Shown one piece after another: positions 50,101-61,500 of a stretch of 64,000 nucleotides of DNA (positions are counted from its first letter, which is position 1; each line of letters begins with the position of its first letter). Position numbers and translations under genes: made by a program. The notes under the pieces were generated by a model. The model did no database searches. It was not told the DNA's origin and saw nothing but the letters and a program-made list of their open reading frames with translations. This DNA comes from Trebouxia sp. TZW2008 (lineage: Eukaryota; Chlorophyta; Trebouxiophyceae; Trebouxiales; Trebouxiaceae). The stretch lies in contig BDIU01000005.1 in assembly GCA_002118135.1 (NCBI GenBank), positions 124,001 through 188,000 of the forward strand. The letters are read 5' to 3'.

Positions 50101-51074
50101 ACAATTTCCATGAAACAGGCTTTTGTATGAAGCCTTCAGGTGTTTCTTGCAAGCCATGATCAAGACAAGCTGCTGCTGTCTCCACAAGAAATCTAGCTGT
50201 TGGCGGGTGACTCTTGTTGATAGCAGTCTTGAGCATAATGCGTGCTTCTGGTACCTAAGCCCCACAAAGCCATATGTGTCCTGGGCTGTTGAGAAATTCC
50301 TCATATGTGCGTCAGATCAGCACAGAGCCTGTGCACATGACTTGAATGCCATGTTCAATGTGCATACATATGCCAGAGCACAACATCAAGATGTTGCTAG
50401 ACTTACTTTGATGTTCTTGACATCTTGGGAGCTGCTGGGGTTGCTGGTGTGAACAAAACCTGGTTCATGTCCAGCTATCAGCAGCGCTGGCTTGGTACCA
50501 TCATGTGAATTGTACTGCTCATGAATGACTTGCACGCTATTCACAAGATCATTGATTTCTCTGCATCGTTCAGCTGAGATTTCTTTTGGGATGACAATGC
50601 TTTTCAGCTTGATGGCTACCAAAGGTGATCCCTGGGTCTGCCCAGTTAAATCAAAGTACTTTTGTGCAGTACTTGCTTGCAGCTTTGCTAGCATTGCCTT
50701 GAGGTCTGGGAACAAGTCAGGCACACAGTCTGCTATCTGTTTGCAGCTGACTGCATGCAGTTGAAGGCCTGAGGGAGATGACCGCAGCCCCAATTCAATG
50801 CATGCTGCAGCGGTTCCCACAAGCCACTTTGCAGTGTGGGACCCGTGACTGACGGCAATCGCAGCTTTCAGCTTAGCCTTGGAGGCTTTCAAGGCCTGCA
50901 AATTGTGCAAGACAGTCACTTCGCTGTGTTATATTGCTGCAGAGCTGCAAAGCCTGTAGTGCTTTTCAAAATGTCGTAAAGTCTGCAATGCCAGAGCTTG
51001 AACAAGGTCTTTACCTCTGAGTCTCTGTGCGGACCCCCGGTAGAGGTGGTCGTCATCGCTGGATTGAGCTGCAT
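47183..51074 (-). CDS. Protein with three ~130-residue repeats and a degenerate EXD-type 3'-5' exonuclease domain
   Basis: Eight exons close in phase to 793 residues: 51074-51015, 50895-50407, 50254-49814, 49568-48963, 48850-48647, 48204-48019, 47800-47671 and 47448-47183. Exons 2, 3 and 4 each encode one copy of a repeat of about 90-130 residues: KLKAAIAVSHGSHTAKWLVG, MLKTAINKSHPPTARFLVET and VLKHAIQLQHKGSELSAKF, each followed by an AAAC or similar helix and QKYF or QQYF. The C-terminal part matches DEDD 3'-5' exonucleases of the EXD1 type: VRSGEGCCVYDM, SKVVKVFHDCRQAAAALF, NVFDTQVAHALL and LVLLYGI. The position of the usual D-x-E (normally DCEG) reads AIICQYQ, so the nuclease is probably inactive. 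The repeats are not recognised. A role in RNA binding is inference only. Confidence 0.72.
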
Positions 51075-52581
51075 AGCTGTTCAAACTCGCAGAAGCTGTA
51101 ATACCAGCGGATCCATAGACGAGGAATTGCACTCAAATGGTTGAAAGCAACTACCTGCAAAAATCAAGTCAAACCTGAACATTTGATGTATGCTGTCTGG
51201 ATTGTCATCAAAGGTGACTTGCGCAGCCATTCATTGTCAGTGGCAGATGAACTTTCTGACTTGTGTTCAGACTGCTTTAGTGAACACTTTAGAGCAAGCT
51301 ATGTGCTTTACAGAGGGGGTCGACGCAGGTCTTGCCAAACGTTGCATCACATACAGTTGCATTGCAGTGATCAGCGGAAATTCTTCACTCACCACCGACA
51401 GCCAGTCAGGCTGGCAGGCAACGATACGATCACACAGTGATCGTCGCTCGACTTGCCGGTGCTCGGCGACCGAGCTGACCAGCAGTGACTATTAAAACAA
51501 TACGCATGTCTTGAATGCTTTGACAAGACGCCTGAGGGGTTCGTGACGTTGTATCACGGCACGAAGCCGGTTATCAGGTTGACCGATTACGATCCGCAGC
51601 CGCAGTGGCTGCCACAGTGGCTGAACACGCTCAAGCGAGGCCGCAGCACCGTCCAAGAAATGGAATTTTGTCTCATTATCCGTGCCAAGCACCGCAACAG
51701 AGTCAGAGGGAAGCATGGCCGTGAAGCTCGCCGTGTTAAACACGGATCGGAACCGAGCAGGCCCTTCTGAACTGCCCCTTGTGTCCTCATGCAGCATGAG
51801 TCATGAGTCATGCTGGACATTGATGCCCTGCTTTTTGCTTGACACTTATAGATCATGCTTGCTCAGCCTACCGGAGTTGAAAGCTCGAGCAGAAAATTGT
51901 CCGCAGACACTGACCAATGCCGGAGTCACTGAGTGATGCACATCAGATCAGACCTGTATAGACGTTCAACTGGCCGTTTGCGCTCCAGTAGATTGCTGCT
52001 GCATCGACCTCCAAGACTTCAAGTTTTTCTTCCATCAAAGCCTTCATTGCACATGTGCAAGCACAAACTCGGGTAGAGTATGCATGCTGCCGTGCTGCAT
52101 AGCATGCGAATGGTGCTTCCGCTCAGTGACTTGACCTGAATCCACTGCACAATTGGCAGGCACCACTAGGGACAGACGTCGTGACAATGGCGCAAGCTAA
52201 GCTCCACTCATGAGACATGTCTCATTTTGGAGCGAAACAGCAGCATGCTTGAACCTCAGAAAGTTTTGATCATACGTTTCGAAATTTCTCAAGAAAAAGC
52301 ATCCTGCGCTCGATGTGTCTGATTCAGTCAAGTACTTGATCCAGCAAAGTATCTGTAATGTAGGAGCGGGCAGCTGACAAAGTGAGAAAGGAACCTCGAA
52401 TCCCGAGCTGCTTGAAATTATTGATTCAAGGCTGCCCTGCAAATTTTGAAGCCCGGAGAAGAGCCATCATGCTTCCTCGCTCCGAAACCAGTTTGCTCTC
52501 AGCCCAGCTTACTCTGCACCGCAGCGTTTCTCCTTTATTGCGGTCGGCAGCGCCGCACGCCTCTTCAGATAGGCGAGCGCA
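51075..52581. other. Divergent intergenic region
   Basis: It separates the EXD-type gene (-) from the large ARM-like gene (+) and should contain both promoters. Open frames occur on both strands but none has splice or domain support. Confidence 0.5.
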
Positions 52582-55500
52582 ATGCTGACAGTGATTGTTA
52601 AAGTGCAGGTGAGATTGCGCCAGCCAAGGCACCTTCTATCACGTGGCATAGGCGGTACGACTTGCATTCACTGACTGATATCTTGCAGGGATGCCCAAGC
52701 GCAGCATGGAAAGTTCAAAGGTCCATTGTTGTTAGACAAGACGACATACAGAAAGACTTTGGCAGACATCACGGCGTCAATCCCGAAGGGATCAAGCTGA
52801 TCAGCACCAGGGTCGAGGACCGACAGGTCTTGCTCGTCGTCCTGCATGCTGAGCTGGCTGTCTGCAATGCAAGCACTGCATACGCAAACACGAGTTGTAC
52901 ATAACTCAAGCTGGTTCTGCAGAATCTATGGAATATGGAAGCTGTTTTCACTCCCAGCCTACCATTCTACCTAGGCCAGATGCTGCACTGCTGTCGTGGT
53001 CTAGATTGTCAGCAGTTGACAGCACTTTGGTTTGCAGCAGCTGGCGCAGTTCCGTGTGATGCTGACCTGCACACAGACAGAAGATTGACGACACAGCTTG
53101 AAGCTTTGCCTGCCAACTTTGATCTAAAGCTGCCTCTCCACGAATTACAAGAGCTCATGACATATAAGCAATTGACGCCACTAGACACAGCAGTCCATCC
53201 ACTTCTGTTTCATGTTGGACTCATGCGAGCAGCAGCAAGACAGGTGCTGAGCTCAGCAACAGACACAATGCCAGGGCATGCACTCATCACGCCCCCAGAC
53301 CCCATCGTGCTTGGAAAGTCACAAGCAGCATCCTTGTGGGCAGAAACTGACGAATGCTCACAATCTGAAGAGTGGTCAGGATCAAAAGAGTGCTCAGAAT
53401 CTGAAGAATGCACAGGATCTGAAGAGTGCTCAGAAACTGCAGACACTACGACGGAGTGCGCGGTCATGATGCTGCATAGGGCACTGCTTCTTGTGAAAGT
53501 CGTCACCCTCGTTTCAGAGATGTCGCAGAATTGTGCCCAGCTGGCAACAACCACACAGGCCTTATGGGAGACAGCTGCCCTGTCAGTGCAGGCCTACTCC
53601 ACTGGCATCTGCTTTGCAGCTGAAGAGATAGTTGAGCTTGCACAACCAATGACCGACATGGCTTCTGATCTTGAGCAGATATGCCTGTCATCAGCGCTAC
53701 TGGTCGAGCTCATCATGCCGGTGTTGAAGAGCACCTTGAAGGCCACCAGCACAGACGCTATTCTTGCTAAAGAGGCAAAGGCAGTCCATTGCTGCACCAT
53801 GCTTGATCAGCTGATGGGCAAGGAGAGCCTTGAGCAGTTGCCTGGAAATGCCGTGCTGAAGAGCGTGTCAGAGGCTGCTGTCAACGAAGTCATGAAGCTA
53901 GGTCAGCCCTCTGTGACTGCATCTCAATATGCGCCTCACTGTTGATAGATTGCATGAAATCATTTCACATGGAGTGTCAGAGGCTGCTATTAGCGAAGCT
54001 GTGAAGTCAGGTCAGCAGCCTGTGACTGCATCTCAACACCTGCCTCACTATTCACAGGTTGCGCGAAATCGTTACACATGAGGCATTTCAGCTTCTGATC
54101 AGTGGCATACTCTACGCAATCTGCAAAATCAAGCTATACAACAGCAATCGTCTGATTGGCCATATGGCCTTGCTCTGTTTTCAAGCATCATGACTGCTCT
54201 TGGCAGACGACTGTGTATAAGGACCTCAACACCCTTCATGCTCAGTGCAAACGGTTCAGGAGAGCACAGGAACAAACTGGTTGGAGTCGGTTGCTCCACT
54301 ACATACCTAGCTAGGCCAGTCTAGCACATGTTTAGAACGAAATGAATGAATGACTGCATGACAGAAGTTGATGTTCAGGATAGCATTTGGCACTGCAGGT
54401 CATCGCTTCTTGCTGAAGCTGACAGCAGGCCAGCCTGGCAGCAAACAAACTGTCTGACAAGCGTATAGCATATAGTGCAATGGATGAATGGCATAGCTTG
54501 CATCCCACTTGACATTGCCTTGTTTGTTGCAGGAGGTTTTGTTTGTTTACACAGGCGGTTCACTGCTTCTGTATCACCTGGCAAGGTCTTGCAACCTTGC
54601 TAGCAAGCATGCCCAATATCATACTGCTGCTGCCCTTGCAGGGAGTTTGACTCTGCTGACTGCAGACCTGGATCAGTCCTCATATATTCCAAGCGTATGC
54701 TGCAATGCATGTATGCTGTGACTTGCATCCCACCTGAGGATGCATTCTTGTTGCAGGAGGTTTGACTGTGCTAACAGCAGCCCAGGATCAGTCCATACCA
54801 ACAGCCTGGGATGCAATGCACGTATGTTGCAGGTTACGTTCCATTTGACATGCATTCTTGTTGCAGGAGGTTTTGTTTGCACAGGCGATTCACTGGTTCT
54901 GCATGCACCTGGCAATCCTTGCAACCTTACTAGCAAGCATGTTAAAGATCATGATGCTGCTGATGATGCAGGGGGTTTGCCTTTGCTTATCGCAGCCCTG
55001 AAGGAGTCCATACCAACAGCCTGGGCTGCCTTCACGGCCCTGCGTCACCTGCTACGTCCCAACGCCGTTCCAGTGGCGCAGGCTGATGCAAACACCGCCC
55101 TGTTCTCTCAAATGCAAGGAATACGGCGCCTCTCTGCTTTGCTTTGTCCGCCTCAGCCTCAGCAGAAATCTTCTTATGGTCGAGCAGGTCCTTTGCCAAC
55201 TGCCTTTGTGCTGCGCATCACACAAGGCGCTGTGGCATACTGCATGGTCAAAACGTGAACTGATTTCCACGCAGTGAGTCTTTGCTATGTCATAAACCAA
55301 TTGAGGATGCAGGCAACGCCACAACATGCTGCTTTGGTGCTGCTAACATTGCATGTGCTGTCCAGTTGCCTGCTGTCATGCGCTGTGAGTGTCAGTCATT
55401 GATGCGCTGCCACACAGCACTGTACATGCAGTTGTTGAGTCAGGGGCAGAGCAACGTTCACAACCTCTATCATTGGCAGCGCAAGCAACAGCATAGGACA

Positions 55501-58500
55501 CAGATGCATACTCTTGCCTTGATGCCATGTTGTTGTTGAGTTCAGCCGAGAACGCTTTTCATGACACAGTTGCATGACTGTGCCAAACTCGTGTCACTGG
55601 GCTGCAGCTTCAGAGGTCTTTGAGGCAAGATCTGCCCTCAAGCAGGCTTCTGAAGAGGGCTTCCTCGCAAGGCTATCACGCCTGCTACCCTTCATGAACA
55701 TGCACCTCTCTGCATACCCCTTGTCAGCAGCATCAGCCAATGATGAACAGGCAGAACCATGCACACCAGGGCCGACCCCTACGCCAGCCAAATGAGCAGA
55801 GATTGAGACCATTGCCTTAAGGCTGCTGGTGCTTCTAATTTGGGTGGCAAAGCTCCCAGATGCGCTCCCAGATGCTCCCACAACTGAGCAGCTTGAACCT
55901 GCAAAGAGGCGCGACTTGGTCCAGTCACAGCGGCAGCTGCTGCTGCTTTTGCAGTCACTGCTGCTGCACCACATAATGGATGCCAGTCTTGACATGCGGC
56001 GCATCTTTAGGTAATCCAGCACAGCTGCAACACTATTATCATCATCCTGAGCACAGTCCTCATCATTGTCATTAACATGCATGCTAGTGAGCTGCTGTGA
56101 TCCAGCCAGGTGCAACCAGAAGCAATGCATTGCCCAAAGCCATTCTGTCTAGAGCCAAGTCGTGCACATATCAGAGTTGATGCTTAGCCAATTGTGACCT
56201 TTGACAGTTACATGTACATCTGATGGCTTGATGCTGCAGCGCCTCTTATGCATGACTGACACGCATACAGCTTTCAATTGGTTTTGACCGCAACAACGCC
56301 ACATGTGGCTACTCTTGATTCGTTATCTTCCTTTCAGACCTAAACGCTTCCGTATTTATTTGTCTGAATACTTGGCTCAGTAAGGCAGAGCTGTCACAGA
56401 GCTGTCACATGCGTCAATTGATGACTACACATCATGGTCAACTGGTCTCTTGCTGGAGAAGGCTGAGTTCCGGCTTATCATGTATTGACTGTGCTGCTCT
56501 GACACTAAACACAAAATGACCATTGCAGTCATGGACTGGCGCCCATCATGTACTTCTGGACCGCCAGCATGGACAGCACCTCAAAAACAGAGCGCGAATG
56601 TGCACAGCGCCTTGGATATGCTCTGCTGTGCCGTATGTGCGTGGACAGCGACTTGTTCCAGGACAGCGAACAAGCTGACCCAGCAGGATATGCTGTCCAG
56701 ATTGTTTGGGCTCTACTGTCAAGTAAGCTTGTAAAGCTTGATCGTCCCTTGCAAATTTGAATCACTGCTGCTGGCATGTCTGAAAGCCTGGCATTGAAAG
56801 AAGTCTGGCAAGCTCAACAAAGCTGTCTGCCATGTGACTTGCAGCTTTCTAGGTCATGAATTATCACCTGCATTGTTGGCATGGTTTCAATTGCATGAGT
56901 CCTTTGCTTTGACATCAGCAAACAAGTGCATGCTGAAAGGGCTGCTCACAGCTGGAATGCACAAAGGCAGTGGCAGTTTCCCAACACAGCAGCAACTCTT
57001 GTGTTACATTTTATATGATGTCGTGATCCTGGAAGCAGATTCCCGAAACTGCGCTGACAAGTCTGTTTGATGTTTGCTGTGCAGATCTCAACCCCACTGG
57101 CTATTTTGATCAGCAGGCAACACAACAGCGGGCATTGGAAGCTTTGTATGCCACGCCTTGCGTCAAATTCCATGCTGCAATGCTGTCAACCAGACCTGAC
57201 ATCACAAAGACGCTATTCTACTACATGAAGGCTGAACCTCCATGCCTCATTTGCCTCACAGCCTGTGCTATCTTTGCAAAGCTGTGTTATGCTGACCGTG
57301 AATTGCATCTCACGGAAGAGGAGAAGGCTTTCTGTAAGAGCGCCAAGACGACATCATGGCTCACTTTGGACACCACTGCTCCTATGTTTGAGACTGTGCA
57401 AGCTGCTGGGACAGCTGCAATGCAGGTGAGTTAGCCCTGCAAAACCTTTTCTGCTTGATGCCTGATGCTCACTCATAAGTCCCAGTAATTGTAGTGTTGA
57501 TTGCTCCAGTGCGTACTTAGCTGGGCCTGCTGAGCCTCTCTAGCATGCCATTCTGAATGAAAAGTGAGGATGCACCATAGGGTACGCATTGCAGCACAGA
57601 CGCTAAATGAATTTTGCCCCTTCGAAGGCAATCGCTCCTTTCATCTTGTTGTTTTTGCATGCGCTCTGATGTCATAGGCAAGTTCTTGCTGCTCAGTGTC
57701 TGTTGCATGCTGGCTGATGCTTGCAAGCAAGTGCTTAATACGTTCTGCTGCAGTGCATGTTTGTGTCACCTCCACCGTCATTGACAACATTGTCGCCAGG
57801 TCAATCGCAATGCTTTGAACTCTCTGCACTGTACAATGGCCTAGCAGTGGTCAAAGAAACACATGCTACAGTCTGAGATCTTGAACAGCATTCTGATGGT
57901 CACGAGTGTACTCAAACAAACTCATTTGCCATGCTTGGCTGCTTGATGCATGTCATTGATTGGAAATAAGTGAAGCTCAATGAAGAAAATTGTTTGAGTT
58001 AGAGTCCCATTTGACAGTGCATGCAGACTTGCATACCTAGCTGCATGCATGAATTGTTTCATCGTAGTCAATGCATTGGCGCCCATCATAGTCAAACGCA
58101 TTAGAGTTTTTTGTTTGTGACACTGGAGTCATAAGTACATGACTTGAAACTCAGTCACATTACAGTGACAATCATTGATCATGGACACAGACTGAGGGAG
58201 GTAGCAATAGCGCAGAGCAGCTGTTGGGAGTGGCTCGCCTTCTTGGTGCGTTGGCTGGACTGGCCCCAAATCTGCCCATGCACAACCTGCAAGTAAGCTC
58301 TGCAAATCACTGTCGCTGGTTAGAATTTGCTGATGCTGGCCATATGTTTGGAACAATGCTCAGTCCTGGCCTTGAGCATTGAATACGTAGCACCATTGTT
58401 GTGGCACCATTGTTGAGCATAGGCACAGCTGATGTGCCAGGCTGGACCCTCGCCTTCTTGGTGCATTAGCTAGACTGGCCCCAAATCTGCCTATGCACGA

Positions 58501-61500
58501 TCTTGACCAAATTCCGTGTCTCTGCAAATCACTGTTGCCACCCTGTGTGGTGAGCTTTGCTCAGCCCAAACATCAAAGTCATGGCACCATTGCTGCCTAC
58601 AGATACTACTGATGTGGTAGACTGTCCCCAAACTTGCCCATGCACAGCATAGAGCTAAGCCTCCTGCATGTACGACTCACTGATGCCGACCCAAATCTTG
58701 CACTGCTCAGTTCTGACCTTCGAGCATCAAAGTTGTATCATTATTGTTGAGCACAGACGCTGCTGCTGTGCTGAACTGCCAAAAATTTGCCCATGCATGA
58801 TCTTAACCAAAGGCCTTGTCTCTGCGCACCACCGTTGCCACCCTGTGTGGTGAGCTTGCTTCGCGCAAACATCAAAGTGATGGCACCATTGCTGCGTACA
58901 AACACTACTGATGTGGTAGACTGTCCCCAAACTTGCCCATGCACAGCATAGAGCTAAGCCTCCTGCATGTGCAACTCACTGTTGCCAACCCTAATCTTGC
59001 ACTGCTCAGTTCTGACCACTGAGCACCAAAGAGGTATCAAAATTGGTAAGCATAGACAGTGCTGATGTGCTGAACTATCCCAAACTTTGCCCATGCATGA
59101 ACTCAAGTGAAGGCCTTGGTTCTGCACAGTCTGTTGCCCCCCTGTGTGGTCAGCTTTGCTCAGACTGAACATCAAAGTTGTGGCACCATTGCTGCGCACA
59201 GACACTGCTGATGTGCAAGAATATCCCAAATCTGCCCATGCACAGCATAAAGGTAAACTCACTGTCTTTGTACCTTGCTGTCGCAGCCTTGTACCTTGAG
59301 TGTGATCCAACTTTGACATAAACTCAAGCCAAACAGATTGTGTTGTGCAGCCACCTCTGAGTGTTTTCCAGGGGCTAGCCCGCATGCTGTCCAGGCTGCA
59401 CAAGCTTGCTGGCAGCCTTCAGCTGCCAGGAGCAGCTGAATCTGCTGCAGGCAACTGCAGTCCTATGATTGCCAGAGACACATGCTTTTCGGTAAAGCAA
59501 CCCCTGTGTAACTTGTGCAGCTGTCACTGAGCTTTTCAAGGCGCTGGTCTGCCTGCTGTCCAGGCTGCACACGCCTGATGGCGGCCTTCTGCTACAGCAG
59601 CAGCTTGTGCGCAATGCCTGCTACCTAAAGCACCCCCTGTGTGTCCTGTGCAGCTACCTCTAAGCTTTTTCCAGGCGCTAGTCCGTCTGCTGTCCCGGCT
59701 GCACAAGCTTGATGGCGGCCTTCAGCTGAAAGAACGGCTTGTGCGCAATGCATGTTGCCTGCTCAACAACATTGCTGACGATTTGTATGACAAACTAAAG
59801 GTGCTGCCTCTCTGCCTTCTCATCCAGCTGCAAAAGCCATGCACCTGTTTTAGGCCAATGCATGCTTACTCCCGAAAGCTCATTGAATCTCCCTGTCCAA
59901 TGCTGCATGGTGCATTCTAATATGCTGTGTGCACCCTGTGACAGGCAATACTTGGCATCTTTGTGATGTGTCAGAGGTGGCATGCACACGTGTAGGAGCT
60001 GGGATGTGCACTGCTTGCAATTCACCAGACTACAACCAGCCAGTTTGTTGCAAAATTGGCTTTGACGTAGTTTGAGATCAAACTCCATACAGCTAGACAC
60101 AAGCATTTGTTCTGCATGCTAACAGTAGCTTGCACATTGAAACACAGACACATCATTAAAAATCATCAGCTCACTTGATGTTGGGTTGCACGTGAACCAG
60201 GTCAAAATCACATGCTATATAGAAGCAGACAATGCCACACCCTCAAGGTCGAGCCCTAGCTGCTGACTCTTGGGCTTGTATGCATTGCAGAATTTGCCCA
60301 CAGTCATACTCACCTTGCTGCCACTATGGGCATCTCCACCCAAGCCCACGGCATCACAGCCTTCATACTCAGACATCGGCCTGCCGGCTCCGAATCCAGA
60401 GACCATGCAGCCCTTCTGACTGCACAACCTGACCTTGCCAGATATGCTGCTGAGGCACAAGTGGGATCTGAGCCTCAGCAAAGATCATCTGATGACCTGC
60501 CTGACATGGTTCTCTGGAACAATGCAGCGCTGCATTGATGGCACTCAGGCTCCTGAGGCAGTCGTCAATTCCAGCAACATACAACCCTACATAGCTGTCA
60601 TACGTAAGTCCTGTCTTGATGCACTGCAGCCCTGCATAGCTACCAAATATAAGCTTTGCTCTATTGTGATACTCAATGTGCTCACATGCAACATGCACGG
60701 ACATGCACATTGACAGGGACATATGGCAAGCAGTCACCACCTCCAGCAACATGCAGAAGCACATACCTATCATACATAAGTCCTGCCTTCATGCATTGCA
60801 GCCCTACACAGCTTTCATGCGTAAGTCCTGCCTCCCACTTTGAGCATTATCATCCCTACATAGCTATTGCGCGTAAGCTTGGCCTTATTGTGGCCTTGAA
60901 TGAGCTCAGCATGCATAAAGACGCATATTGACAGCACCCAGGCTTCCCAGGCAGTCATCGAATCCAGCAACATACATCCCTGCATAGCTATCATACGTAA
61001 GTCCTGCCGTGATGCAATCATAACTATCATCCCCGTTCAATTTGGTGATATCCAGTGGCCCATCTAGGCGCATATGGCAGCAGAGAAGTGCCTCCTGTTG
61101 CGTTGAGTCTGCTCAGCAGTGACAGAACAACGCAGTCAGCCCGTTTGTCAAACAATCTGGGTGTAGCATGCAGTGCAATAACAACAGCTGCAATCTTGGA
61201 CAGTTCCCCACAGTAGAAGCACACAATAAACAGCAAATGACTTGTCTGATGCGGCAGAGTTGCTTGTCTTGAGAGACGCTGAAGAACAAACGATGTGACT
61301 TTCCCATAAATTCCAAATTCAAAATGGCATGTCAGCAGAAAACGTCACTTCTTTGCCATTTGACCCTGCATCATCTTGCAGTATGTCATTTGCATGTCAT
61401 GCATGTAGTGCGTCGCAATGCACCAGAGCTGTTGGTCTCACATCGAAATGCTGCGAACTGTGAGCAGTGCAATTGCGGTGCAGGCCTGTTGACTGGTGAT

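Noticed and set aside
53210..53554. Minus-strand open frame of about 114 codons, Ser/His/Asp-rich
   Set aside because: It is the antisense shadow of the coding 18-bp minisatellite in the ARM-like exon.
55594..56130. Minus-strand open frame of 178 codons
   Set aside because: It lies opposite a frame with ARM-like helices and proper donor; its composition (Ser/Asp/Asn runs) looks like an antisense frame. Not fully excluded.
58395..59275. CRISPR-like array
   Set aside because: Repeats are long, diverged and without unique spacers; the genome is eukaryotic. It is a tandem repeat.
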